In this document: positions 34,935 through 43,440 of the stretch, piece after piece
How the letters are laid out: every line of letters starts with the position of its first letter
How positions within the stretch are numbered: the stretch's first letter is position 1
Assembly (NCBI RefSeq): GCF_002367995.1
Contig: NZ_AP018207.1
Location: 4,153,083-4,217,082, forward strand
DNA: 64,000 nucleotides
Direction of reading: 5' to 3'
DNA from: Calothrix brevissima NIES-22
GTDB lineage: Bacteria > Cyanobacteriota > Cyanobacteriia > Cyanobacteriales > Nostocaceae
Made by a program: the position numbers and the translations under genes
Notes under the pieces: generated by a model
Database searches by the model: none
The model's input: only the letters and a program-made list of their open reading frames with translations
What the model was told of the DNA's origin: nothing

Positions 34935-35090
34935 TCAGTTGTCAGTTGTCAGTTGTCAGTTGTCAGTTGTCAGTTGTCAGTTGTCAGTTGTCAGTTGTCA
35001 GTTGTTATTTATTTTTTTCTAGTCCCTAGCCCCTAGTCCCTAGTCCCTAATCTCTAGTCCCTAATCTCTAGTCTCTAGCCCCTAGCCTTA
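34934..35090 (+). repeat. Two STRR arrays: GTCAGTT (about 9) and CCCTAGT-type (about 10)
   Basis: Perfect GTCAGTT heptamers (34934-34998), then a mixed CCCTAGY/CTCTAGT/CCCTAAT array (35018-35088) that reaches the stop codon of the next gene. Confidence 0.9.
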
Positions 35091-35783
35091 GCGACGGGGT
35101 TTGTCATCTTCAAAGTCTTCATCGTCATCAAAAAAGCTCCAATCATCCTCATCATCATTAGCTTGATTGGTAGTCGGGGGTTGATAGGGGGGGATAATTA
35201 CTCGGTAATCAGCATCGTAAACAGATTCGGTTTTACCAACGGCTGTATTTTTTGGCTCGCGGTAGTTGTAGGAGTAAACAGAACCAGATTGAGAAGAACT
35301 TTTAGGTTCTTGTTGACGCTCATAAGTTTTAGGCTCGGAAAACTCTGAAGTTTGCTCTCTAGATGCTGATGTCTCCGGGGGATTTTCATCAACGTTCCAG
35401 TCATCATCTTGATTATTTGTATTCCAATCATCAGATGTATCACTGGCACGATTTTCTGTTTGATTAGCTGGTGCTGGTTCAGGTGTTGGTTGTTTATAAG
35501 TTGTTTTATTACGGGGTCTGGTTGCTGATTTATAGCGAGTTTGGCGTTGTTCTGGGACAAAGTAAGTTGATACTTTGATCAAACTCGTAATAAATAGAGT
35601 TGTCAAACCACCGGCGGTAGTAGCAAGTAACATCCACATTGCTAATGGTAATGGTTGAGTCCGCATACCGAGAAATACTAACGGTATCTCAGGCGACCAA
35701 TTTTGGGTTAACAAAAGCGTTAGCCCTCCCAATATCACTACCAACAGAATTAAGCGAATTACACTCATAAAATTGTTAAACAA
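35088..35783 (-). CDS. Two-TM protein with long acidic cytoplasmic tail
   Basis: 231 residues. Two membrane segments near 8-25 and 46-68, separated by a short loop (NWSPEIPLVFLGMRTQPLPL), resemble the LapA/DUF1049 arrangement. The remaining 150 residues are low-complexity, rich in Pro, Thr, Asn and Gln, and end in a strongly acidic stretch (DDEDDWSFFDDDEDFEDD). An ATG five codons downstream could also be the start. Function unknown. It is downstream of ubiX on the same strand, with about 130 bp between them. Confidence 0.65.
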   Translation of the reverse strand: MFNNFMSVIRLILLVVILGGLTLLLTQNWSPEIPLVFLGMRTQPLPLAMWMLLATTAGGLTTLFITSLIKVSTYFVPEQRQTRYKSATRPRNKTTYKQPTPEPAPANQTENRASDTSDDWNTNNQDDDWNVDENPPETSASREQTSEFSEPKTYERQQEPKSSSQSGSVYSYNYREPKNTAVGKTESVYDADYRVIIPPYQPPTTNQANDDEDDWSFFDDDEDFEDDKPRR

Positions 35784-35912
35784 TAAAAGATAAAGAATGA
35801 AGAATAAAGAGCAAAGATGAAGGTTAAAGTAGGTTTCTCCAGGGTAGCTTTAAATTTTATCCTTCAAACTTCAGACTTCAAACTTCAAACTTCATGCTTC
35901 TTACTTCCTACT

Positions 35913-36557
35913 TTAACGGTGACCTTGCCATCGCTGAATCGGGATGCAGTCAATATCGAGTTGATCTAAAGCACGAGCAACTACAAAATCAACTAAATCC
36001 TCAATACTTTGAGGTTTGTGATACCAAGCAGGAATTGCTGGTACAACTCGGACGCCAGCTTCGGCTAAAACGGTTAAGTTACGCAGGTGAATCAGGCTAA
36101 AAGGAGTTTCCCGGGGAACAATGACTAATTTGCGGCCTTCTTTCATCTGCACATCAGCAGCGCGTTCGAGTAAATCGGAACTTAAGCCCACTGCTAATTT
36201 AGCAACGGTACTCATACTGCATGGCATCACAATCATGCCCAAAGTGCGAAAGGAGCCGCTAGCAATCCCCGCACCCACATCGCTCCAAGGATGACAACGT
36301 AGTGTCCCAGAATTGCTAACTCCTGCTTGTTCGCGCCAAAATTGCTCTTGGGCGGCGGCTTCTGATGGCATTTTGATATCTTGCTCGGCTTGCCAAACCA
36401 TGTAGGTTGATTTGGAAGCGACTAGTTCAACTTGATAATCTGCTGCTAGCAGGTATTTTAGAGCACGAACGGCGTAAATCAAGCCAGATGCGCCTGTTAC
36501 GCCGAGAATTAAAGGATATGTGTGATTAGACACTCGATTACTAGTAGATTTACTCAT
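35913..36557 (-). CDS. ubiX: UbiX-type flavin prenyltransferase
   Basis: 214 residues. Makes prenylated FMN, the cofactor of UbiD-type decarboxylases, from FMN and dimethylallyl phosphate. Motifs: GVTGASGLIYAVRALKYL at the start, PCSMSTVAKLAVGLSSDLLE in the middle, and the phosphate-binding RKLVIVPRETPFSLIHLRNL. In cyanobacteria the decarboxylase partner acts in plastoquinone synthesis. Its ATG overlaps the end of the RNase II/R-like gene by 8 bp (GGATGAGTAA), so the two are translationally coupled. Confidence 0.93.
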   Translation of the reverse strand: MSKSTSNRVSNHTYPLILGVTGASGLIYAVRALKYLLAADYQVELVASKSTYMVWQAEQDIKMPSEAAAQEQFWREQAGVSNSGTLRCHPWSDVGAGIASGSFRTLGMIVMPCSMSTVAKLAVGLSSDLLERAADVQMKEGRKLVIVPRETPFSLIHLRNLTVLAEAGVRVVPAIPAWYHKPQSIEDLVDFVVARALDQLDIDCIPIQRWQGHR

Positions 36558-38904
36558 CCTCCTCGTAAGGTTCTAAGTCAGCCGGATCGAGATGGGCTGA
36601 GAGATAAATTTCCGATAAATCGTCATTCTGGCTGTTGAGATCTAATCCTTTAGCGACACCATCGCTACCTACGGTGACGAGGTCGATTTGCTGACGGTAG
36701 TAATCAACACTCTTAACTTGAACAGAAACGCGATCGCCTAATCGATAAGAAGCACGATTTTTCCGTCCAAATAAGGCTTGTTGTCTGGCGCGGTATTCAT
36801 ACCAGTCATCTTTGAGAGAACTGACATGTACTAACCCTTCAACCCGCAAGGGAACGCCAAGATGGCTACTAACTTCCACTTCGCCGGCGGGAACTTCAAT
36901 TTCTACAAAGAAACCGTAGGATTGCACGCCTGTAATTACGCCTTGAAATACTTGGCCGATGCGCTGTTTCATTAGTTGGGCTTTTTGCAATCCAGCTAAA
37001 TCGGCTTCGGCTTCTTGAACTTCTTTTTCCCGGTCGTTAATTTGGATAATTACCCGCGTTAAATCGCTTTGCAGTTCTTGTTGCAATTCTGGGGGTAGAA
37101 CGTTCCAGTTAATTTCGATGTGGGAAGAAGAATGGCGCAGATTGACACGTTCTTTCACGCGGGTATTGCGGCGATCGCGTCCGTGTTCGAGTAATGTGTA
37201 ATATACGCGCTGCAAGAGTAAATCAGGATACCGCCGTAAGGGGGCTGTAAAGTGGACATATTCCGCTAAAGCTAGCCCAAAGTGCGGTGCTTTGGTGGTG
37301 CTGTAACTTGATGGCTTGAGTGTATCTTGTAACAAATATGTTAATACTTGCTCGGAAGCAGATTCCACAAACGCCCTAGTTAAATGTTGATAATCTAGGG
37401 GTTGAATATCTACTTCTGGTTCTAGAGACAGTTCCACACCTAAGTTAATTGCCAATTTCAGCATTTCTTGGACATCTTCGGTGTCGGGTGTACCTTGAAC
37501 GCGCCAAATGGCGGGGACTCCCAAAGCGCTGAAATGGCTAGAGATGAGTTGATTGACTAACAGGACTAACTCTGTAATTAGAGAATGAACTGGTAAATCA
37601 TTGACGACTACCGCACCGAGAATTCCCTCATCGTAGTAGGGATTTTGACTGGGCGGTAAATTTAACTGTAAGCTACCGCGATCTAAACGCACCTGTTTCA
37701 GGATTTTCCGTAATCCTTCCAGGTTTTGCAAAGTTTGCACCACCTGTTCTGATTGTTTGTGCGGTTCGCCTGCGAGGATAGCTTCAGCTTGTGGCTTGGT
37801 GAGACTGTTATCGACGTTAACAATGCTGGGTTGAATTTCCCATTCTTCGATTTCTCCCGATTTGGGATCGATGGTAATTAAGAATGATAAAGCGAGGCGA
37901 TCGCTCCCAGCAACTAAAGAACAGCGATCGGCTACGGTTTCTGGGAGCATCGGTAATACTAATTCTCCCAGATACACCGACCGCCCGCGCTTGAGTGCTT
38001 CCCGATCTAAGATTTCATCTGGCTGGATAAAGTGGGAAACATCGGTGACATGAAATCCTAAACGCCAATAGCCATTGGCAGTTTTTTCCAAACTAAAGGC
38101 ATTTTCTATTACTTTCGGGTCACCGTTGACCCCGGTAATGGTGAAGGTAAATAAATTGCGTAAATCCAGGCGATTTTTCAGATCGGCTTTCAGTAGTCTT
38201 TTGGGCAACTTGGTAGCTGCTTCTAGCACTGCATCCGCAAAATTACGATTTAAATCGTGCTTACAGGTGACCAAATCTATATCAGCAGCAGCTTCCGCAT
38301 CGCTTCCCAAAATTTGCACTACTCGACCAAGTGGGGGATATTGTGCTAAAGGATACCTTAACACTTCTACATGGGCCAGGTGGTCGAGTGCTTCATCTAA
38401 CTTCATCCCGTTGGTTTGTAATTTGAGTTCAAACAACAGGCGATCGTCGAGAGGAACCGCACGGAAGCCGCTTTCTACTTGCTTAATCCGCGCCAGTAAA
38501 GTGTGATTAGAGCGTTCGAGAATCAGCTTAACTTCGCCTTCTGGAGAACGCCGACGACTACCTTCTTTGAGGACTCTGACTAAAACGCGATCGCCATTCC
38601 AAGCATTACTCAGATGGCTTTCGCGAATGTAAATATCCTCAGCGCCTTCCACATCTTGAATCGCGAAGCAAAATCCTTTGCTAGAACAGCGAAGTTTCGC
38701 TTCGATTAAGCCTTCTTCCACCACCCGGCGATATTTACCGCGTTCTTTGACAAGAATGCCAATTTTCTCTAAAATCTCCAGGGCAATGTGAAGTTTTTCT
38801 AAACTAAGTTCATCCTCGCAGCCAAGTTTTTTTTCCAAAACCTTACGAGCTACCAATTTATCATCGGTGAAATTGGCAAGGAGTGTAGCGATTGAAAATT
38901 CCAT
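36550..38904 (-). CDS. RNase II/R (RNB) family protein with degenerate active site
   Basis: 784 residues. An N-terminal winged-helix/cold-shock part (1-190) precedes an RNB domain (about 240-570) and a C-terminal S1 RNA-binding domain (about 655-735, GQVFQGVITGVQSYGFFVEI). Family members are processive 3'-5' exoribonucleases. Active enzymes have a DxxxxxDxDDA aspartate cluster (as in TIDGEDARDFDDAV). Here the aligned stretch near residue 260 reads TITGVNGDPKVIENAF, so the four metal-ligand aspartates appear as T, V, E and N. Downstream RNB blocks (HVTDVSHFI, SVYLGELVLPMLPE, APLRRYPDLLLQR) are kept. It may be catalytically weak, an RNA-binding regulator, or use another geometry. The gene is coupled to ubiX. 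Confidence 0.85.
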   Translation of the reverse strand: MEFSIATLLANFTDDKLVARKVLEKKLGCEDELSLEKLHIALEILEKIGILVKERGKYRRVVEEGLIEAKLRCSSKGFCFAIQDVEGAEDIYIRESHLSNAWNGDRVLVRVLKEGSRRRSPEGEVKLILERSNHTLLARIKQVESGFRAVPLDDRLLFELKLQTNGMKLDEALDHLAHVEVLRYPLAQYPPLGRVVQILGSDAEAAADIDLVTCKHDLNRNFADAVLEAATKLPKRLLKADLKNRLDLRNLFTFTITGVNGDPKVIENAFSLEKTANGYWRLGFHVTDVSHFIQPDEILDREALKRGRSVYLGELVLPMLPETVADRCSLVAGSDRLALSFLITIDPKSGEIEEWEIQPSIVNVDNSLTKPQAEAILAGEPHKQSEQVVQTLQNLEGLRKILKQVRLDRGSLQLNLPPSQNPYYDEGILGAVVVNDLPVHSLITELVLLVNQLISSHFSALGVPAIWRVQGTPDTEDVQEMLKLAINLGVELSLEPEVDIQPLDYQHLTRAFVESASEQVLTYLLQDTLKPSSYSTTKAPHFGLALAEYVHFTAPLRRYPDLLLQRVYYTLLEHGRDRRNTRVKERVNLRHSSSHIEINWNVLPPELQQELQSDLTRVIIQINDREKEVQEAEADLAGLQKAQLMKQRIGQVFQGVITGVQSYGFFVEIEVPAGEVEVSSHLGVPLRVEGLVHVSSLKDDWYEYRARQQALFGRKNRASYRLGDRVSVQVKSVDYYRQQIDLVTVGSDGVAKGLDLNSQNDDLSEIYLSAHLDPADLEPYEEDE

Positions 38905-39977
38905 GCAGTGAACCGACCTTTGGTCAAAACATCATTTTTCTTTTAATCTGGTTGTTTCCTGTATACCCTTAAAGACTACAGACTCTAGCTAGAAACTAAA
39001 TACCCTCAAGCAGGGATTCTGAAGTTCCAAGGGATATTGCTGACTCAACTGGCGAAAATTCGCAGTAGCGTCTACAAGCTTCTCACTGCACGATAATCTC
39101 AGAGTTCGCCGGGTTTTGAGTTCCTTCATCCAGTCCAACCGACAAAGCACGCCTGATAAGATTTTGCCCCACAAGGTAGTTACGCGACTAGTTTTGAGAT
39201 GCTGGGCTGGTAGAAATACCCATGCGACCCAAAAACGTTATACAGGGAAACAGGTGTTTAATTGTCTAGACTCAAGGTACTTTTATGCCATTAGACTCTG
39301 ATTTTTACTAGGAGAAACTGCCGATCGACCTAACTTTCCCACATGTAGAATCGGTAACAATTAGGTCAGCAGCTTAACGGGCAGTGAGGGCGAACCTTAC
39401 CTTCATTATTGTAGATTTAGAGCGCATTTCCAACAAAGAGTTCTGCATATCGAATTGGGTAATTAGTATAGCATTGCCTGCACTCCTACTCAGATTTGAT
39501 GATTAGTAGCCAAAAATGTTCTCGCAAAAGAGCTACTGCTACAATCGGGACACAGGAGTGAGGAGCGAAGATTACTTCGATCCATGAGAGCAGGGCAAAG
39601 TTTGTGACATCTGGTTACAGTTTCCTCTCCAGCCAAGCTGCTATGAAAGTGAGGAGGGGAGAAAATTTGATTTCGTAGTACGTCATGCCGGAAATCAACA
39701 TATCATTTGACAAAGTATCCAGCGCAAAAGAATACAATTCTTTTGATATTGCCGATGAGGGATTTTTTTGGCTTGATCCCGCGCCAATGCTGGGAGGAAC
39801 AAATCCAAAATCCGGGGAAAATCCGCTAACCTTCTTTCTGGGGTGCTTGGATTCAATCCCACATTTCAAATCCCACAGCCAAAATTAACTTTTGGTTTAT
39901 TCGGCAGAGGTACTAGCTTGTATACATAGTTAGTATCACCCCCTTTATTCAACAGAATTAAAATTGGTGGCAGTATT
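38905..39977. other. Long gene-free region with possible structured RNAs
   Basis: About 1.07 kb. Short frames on both strands (for example 39615-39888) lack ribosome sites and recognisable sequence. Nested complementary segments occur at 39317-39383 (CTGCC/GGGCAG outside, GACCTAA/TTAGGTC inside) and 39481-39560 (CACTCCT/AGGAGTG outside, AGTAGC/GCTACT inside). rpsR and rpmG, often next to this RNase gene in cyanobacteria, are not here. Confidence 0.4.
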
Positions 39978-40850
39978 ATGTTGGCTCAATTCCAGAGCTT
40001 GTATCCCAAAGGTAGTCTTATTTCTGAGTTAGTGCAAATTTTTCAAGGAAAATATATAGTTCGCGCTAGCATACAAATTGATGGCGTTACCCGCGCCACT
40101 GGTTTAGCCGCAGCAGATACCGTAGAAGCAGCAGAAGATCAAGCGAGAATGAGAGCGCTGATGGTTTTGGGAATGGAAAAAGCACCCCAAGCAACGGTGA
40201 CAGCTGCTCCCCAAGTTCCAGCACAGGTACAGCCTAAACTGGCTAGCTTGACAAGTGGATTTAATGAACCTGCTGATTCACCAATCAAGGAACGGGAATT
40301 TGTAAGTAGTCAAGAACCTGCTGTACCATCCTTTGCGGCACAAAGTATAACTGGGGATAATGTCAAGAGCGATCGCGAATTGTTCCCTACTGATACAGCT
40401 ACCACTAGTAAAATCCCTACCTATAGCCAGGAATTAAATCATAACTTCTCTACAACTCATGAAATTTCCAGCGAAATTTCCAGTCAATTTGATACACCTA
40501 GCGATAACTTAGGCAGTATCTTTGGGAAAAATCCTGAAAATCAACCCTTATCTGGGGTGACTCCTAGTAATGTCACTCCCTTTACACCCCGTAACCACAG
40601 TTCATCAGATGATGTTGCGACACCAACCGCAGCTAGTAAGAGAAAAAAGAAAAGCGAACCCGTAGATTTATCTGATGTCATAGCCAAAACAGATGTCGAA
40701 CTACAGCGTTTAGGCTGGACACCAGAACAAGGAAGGGAGTATTTAATTAAAACCTACGGTAAGCGCGGACGGACTTTACTTACCGAAGACGAGTTATATA
40801 CCTTTCTGCAATACCTACAATCTCAGCCAGATCCCATAGCAGGATTTTAA
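39978..40850 (+). CDS. Unknown protein with Rad52/ERF-like N-terminal motif
   Basis: 290 residues. The N-terminal 75 residues (QGKYIVRASIQIDGVTRATG, then AEDQARMRALMVLG) resemble the beta-strand plus helix of Rad52/ERF single-strand annealing proteins, where a T-G/A-x-A...A-x-x-R-A-L pattern recurs. The middle 130 residues are low-complexity, Ser/Thr/Pro/Asn-rich. A compact C-terminal 60-residue domain (VELQRLGWTPEQGREYLIKT, YGKRGRTLLTEDEL) seems to be the most conserved part. The resemblance is weak, and I would call it a conserved cyanobacterial protein of unknown function. Confidence 0.6.
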   Translation: MLAQFQSLYPKGSLISELVQIFQGKYIVRASIQIDGVTRATGLAAADTVEAAEDQARMRALMVLGMEKAPQATVTAAPQVPAQVQPKLASLTSGFNEPADSPIKEREFVSSQEPAVPSFAAQSITGDNVKSDRELFPTDTATTSKIPTYSQELNHNFSTTHEISSEISSQFDTPSDNLGSIFGKNPENQPLSGVTPSNVTPFTPRNHSSSDDVATPTAASKRKKKSEPVDLSDVIAKTDVELQRLGWTPEQGREYLIKTYGKRGRTLLTEDELYTFLQYLQSQPDPIAGF

Positions 40851-40876
40851 GTCAATGGTCAATAGTCAATAGATGG

Positions 40877-40981
40877 GTAGGTTAGGTAGAAGGTCGTGAA
40901 ACCCAACAATTACAAGACTTTGGCGTGTTGGGTTACCCTACGGGAAGCCGCTCTGCGTCTACGTTCCTCAACCCAACCTAC
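40877..40981. repeat. GTAGGTTGGGTT palindromic repeat, copy 4
   Basis: Starts GTAGGTTAGGTAG and ends CTCAACCCAACCTAC. It has the inner CGTGAAACCCAACA and TGTTGGGTTACCC segments of the family. Confidence 0.7.
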
Positions 40982-41027
40982 ATCTAGATTATATTTTTTG
41001 TGAAATGGTATCAGTTGTTAGTTGTTA

Positions 41028-41062
41028 GAGACGCCATTAATTGCGTCTGTACAGTTGTAATT
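41028..41062 (-). repeat. Dispersed 30-bp palindrome (GACGCAAT type)
   Basis: GAGACGCCATTAATTGCGTC followed by TGTACAGTTGTAATT. On the minus strand this matches the AATTGTACAGACGCGATT family seen at 47246, 59012 and 23686. Confidence 0.55.
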
Positions 41063-41068
41063 AGCAAA

Positions 41069-41120
41069 AAACCCCGTTCAACTTTCCTCATGAGTCAGGA
41101 TTGTTGAATGGGGTTTAATT
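41069..41120. terminator. Bidirectional terminator-like hairpin
   Basis: Stem AAACCCCGTTCAAC (41069-41082) pairs with GTTGAATGGGGTTT (41103-41116), with one G-T pair. AAAAA precedes it and TTTAATTAATT follows. It lies between the convergent 39978-40850 gene and clpP, so it may serve both strands. Confidence 0.6.
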
Positions 41121-41140
41121 AATTGGTGTAGATGACCATT

Positions 41141-41312
41141 GAGGGACTTACAAAAAATAAATTACCCATATTCCGTAGTGCGTTCGCGTAGCGTGTCCGT
41201 TGGCGCAGCCTCCCGCAGGGAAGGACAAACATCTTGCTCGCTGTTGTTCTAAAGCGAGCGAGACGCTCGCACTACAAATTGATTGGGTATTTAAAAAATT
41301 GGATGTCCCTGA
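41141..41312. repeat. Palindromic MITE-like repeat downstream of clpP
   Basis: Imperfect terminal inverted repeats: AGGGACTTACAAAAAATAAA at one end and TTTAAAAAATTGGATGTCCCT-type sequence at the other. Inside are GTAGTGCGTTCGCGTAGCG and GAGCGAGACGCTCGCACTAC. No ORF. It is not the same element as that around nrtD, although its ends are similar. Confidence 0.55.
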
Positions 41313-41347
41313 CCATTGACTATTGACTATTGACCATTGACCATTGA

Positions 41348-41953
41348 CTAAACAACAGCCATTGGACGGCTACCAGCAGAATGGCGGTCAATTACTTGGT
41401 CAATTAAGCCATATTCTCTGGCTTCTTCTGGCGACATGAAAAAGTCGCGTTCAGTATCGTCTGCAATGCGTTCCAGGGGTTGGCCTGTATGTTCGGCTAG
41501 ATAGTCATTTAGCCGCCGCTTGTGATACAAAATTTCTCGCGCCTGAATTTCAATATCAGTTGCTTGTCCTTGTGCGCCACCTAGAGGTTGGTGAATCATA
41601 ATCCGAGAATGGGGTAGACTCATCCGCTTACCTTTAGTACCAGCACTGAGAAGGAAAGCACCCATACTCGCCGCTAATCCGGTACAAATGGTACAGACAT
41701 CTGGGCGGATATGCTTCATAGTGTCAAATATGCCCATACCGGCTGTCACCGAACCACCGGGAGAATTGATGTATAAATAAATATCTTTCTCCGGGTCTTC
41801 AGCATCTAAAAATAGTAGTTGGGCAACAATCAAGTTCGCTATGGAGTTATCAACCTGTTGTCCTAAAAAGATGATCCGCTCACGCAACAGCCGTGAGTAG
41901 ATATCAAAGGCGCGTTCGCCGCGACCCGATTGTTCAATGACTATAGGAATCAT
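41348..41953 (-). CDS. clpP: ClpP, ATP-dependent Clp protease proteolytic subunit
   Basis: 201 residues. Serine protease subunit of the Clp complex, with catalytic triad S96 (GLAASMGAF), H121 ([10 protein letters not shown]) and D170 (DDTERDFF), all present. Cyanobacteria have three ClpP paralogues plus an inactive ClpR; the intact triad rules out ClpR, but the paralogue number is not certain. The extended C-terminus ([13 protein letters not shown]) is short and basic. No clpX is adjacent. Confidence 0.93.
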   Translation of the reverse strand: MIPIVIEQSGRGERAFDIYSRLLRERIIFLGQQVDNSIANLIVAQLLFLDAEDPEKDIYLYINSPGGSVTAGMGIFDTMKHIRPDVCTICTGLAASMGAFLLSAGTKGKRMSLPHSRIMIHQPLGGAQGQATDIEIQAREILYHKRRLNDYLAEHTGQPLERIADDTERDFFMSPEEAREYGLIDQVIDRHSAGSRPMAVV

Positions 41954-42432
41954 GCAGCCTGCTTGTAGCTATTTCAATCTATTTTATCGTTTGTTTTTGG
42001 GTATTGGGTATTGGTATGGGGCATGGGGCATTGGGCATTGGGCATTAAAACAATTTTGGATTTTGGATTTTGGATTTTAGATTTAGATTAGAATCCAAAA
42101 TCGCAAATCTAAAATCTAAAATTCTTTGTCCTCCTTGTCCTCCTTGTCCCCCTCACTCCGGGCACTTTTTATCCGTAGTCTGTGTCTTAATCAATATCCG
42201 CAAATCGTGGTCACTAACTCTGATGTTTCTGAGTGTGCTGACTAAAGTTATCAATCCATCCACCTGATTGGTGCGTTTTTGTCGGTTGTTAGTAACCTTT
42301 TAAACAATTCTTTAGGATTGCTATGGGCAATTATCCGGAATATTAAACAATTTTCGGTAATGCAATAGTACAGGGTGTAGTTAGAGTAGCTAGTCAATGT
42401 AAAAACGCTTTCCGTTGAGAAGGAGACCTGCC
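41954..42432. other. Intergenic region with repeats
   Basis: Holds a GGGCATT-type heptamer array (42011-42048) and an inverted pair of TTTTGGATTTTGGATT / AATCCAAAATC-like runs (42055-42120). No gene is seen except the small ORF that begins at 42433. Confidence 0.5.
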
Positions 42433-42588
42433 ATGCCAGAAAAACTTGTGCAAGCCGCCATTATCACTTTCTTACTTCATTTAATAGTCGGTCTTAGCCC
42501 AAATACTAGAGTTCAGACAAAGGCTTCAGTGTCTTTGCCAGAAACACCAGCCACTATTGTTAACTCGCTGTTTACTTCTATGCGATAA
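42433..42588 (+). CDS. Small 51-residue ORF with its own ribosome site and terminator
   Basis: ATG at 42433, stop TAA at 42586-42588. AAGGAG sits about 9 bases before the ATG. The peptide begins MPEKLVQAAIITFLLHLIVG, a short hydrophobic helix, and continues SPNTRVQTKASVSLPETPAT to end SLFTSMR. A strong terminator follows 70 bp later. I do not recognise the family. The combination of ribosome site, ORF and terminator supports a real small transcript. It could be a small membrane-associated peptide. Confidence 0.55.
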   Translation: MPEKLVQAAIITFLLHLIVGLSPNTRVQTKASVSLPETPATIVNSLFTSMR

Positions 42589-42658
42589 CTTATAGGTTGT
42601 TTGTTCGCTACATTTGTGGTTTATTGACCTAAATTCAATATTATGGCTGCATTAAATA

Positions 42659-42716
42659 GCCCCTTTAACTAATCTTGCTCATGCTTGATGTTGTTAAAGG
42701 GGCAACTCGTTTTTAT
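42659..42716 (+). terminator. Rho-independent terminator
   Basis: Perfect 11-bp stem GCCCCTTTAAC (42659-42669) / GTTAAAGGGGC (42693-42703), followed by AACTCGTTTTTATT. It lies 70 bp after the small ORF. Confidence 0.75.
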
Positions 42717-43003
42717 TGACTATTGATGAAACGGGAAAAATCCCCATCTGCAAGCCAAATCACAAATAATGTTTCTTTGCTTAGGTGTGTATCTCACCAG
42801 ACTCCATTTTGTAAATATTTTGTTATAGTATTTAATATAACTACACAAAACTGTCGCTCTCATGTGGTGAACCACTAAACAAGCGAATGCCGAATACCTA
42901 AATGAGTGCATGAGTTACCGACATCAGCGAGTTAATTAGCCAGACGAATATTAGTCAGCATTCAACCTCTAGTTGTCGCCCAATTTGGGCATAGGAGCCA
43001 GAA
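42717..43003 (+). promoter_or_regulatory. Upstream region of nblA
   Basis: AT-rich. A near-consensus NtcA site GTATTTAATATAAC (42828-42841) has one mismatch in the TAC half. It is a weak candidate for nitrogen control. Confidence 0.3.
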
Positions 43004-43201
43004 ATGAATCAGCCCATTAAATTATCTTTAGAACAAGAATTTAGCCTGAGAAGCTTTGCTAACCAAGTGCAATATATGTCTCTTGAACAAGCCCAGGAAT
43101 TTTTGCTCAAACTGTATGAGCAGATGTTGATTCAGGAAACAACTTACAAAGAATTGTTGAAGCAGGAGTGGGAAATAGATTCAGGTGCATTCTCTGGCTA
43201 A
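43004..43201 (+). CDS. nblA: NblA, phycobilisome degradation protein
   Basis: 65 residues. NblA is a small helical adaptor that binds phycobiliproteins and Clp chaperones and triggers breakdown of phycobilisomes during nitrogen starvation. The family pattern is complete: LSLEQEFSLRSFANQVQYMS, QAQEFLLKLYEQMLIQETTY and KELLKQEW. It is a monocistronic gene in a long intergenic space. GGAGCC precedes the ATG. clpP, coding for the protease type that finishes the job, is 1 kb away on the other strand. Confidence 0.95.
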   Translation: MNQPIKLSLEQEFSLRSFANQVQYMSLEQAQEFLLKLYEQMLIQETTYKELLKQEWEIDSGAFSG

Positions 43202-43440
43202 AGCTAGAAAGTAAATATAGGAATCTGGTTTGACTTTTGAAAAATTGCCTAGACTTGAAGTTTAATTGTAGGCAATTCCCACCAAAACCCTGATAAGCTG
43301 GGGAGTTGCCCACCTAAGTGTATTCTGTACAAGAAGATAAAATGAGGTAGGAGCTTGCTAGCGTGACTCCTAGAGTATGTCTTCAACTAGCTCAGAGGCA
43401 TTGATAATTAAGCCAAAGAAGTTTTACGGAGGCAATCTCT

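Noticed and set aside
38989-39174. 61-codon minus-strand frame considered as rpsR or rpmG, often next to this RNase gene
   Set aside because: It has no S18 or L33 motif, and its codon pattern is not that of a ribosomal protein.
39615-39888. Overlapping frames of 84 (minus) and 67 (plus) codons
   Set aside because: They oppose each other, lack ribosome sites, and show no family resemblance. The region is kept as non-coding.
42828-42841. NtcA site for nblA
   Set aside because: GTATTTAATATAAC has a mismatch in the second half, and chance matches of this quality are frequent. It is mentioned only as a weak candidate.
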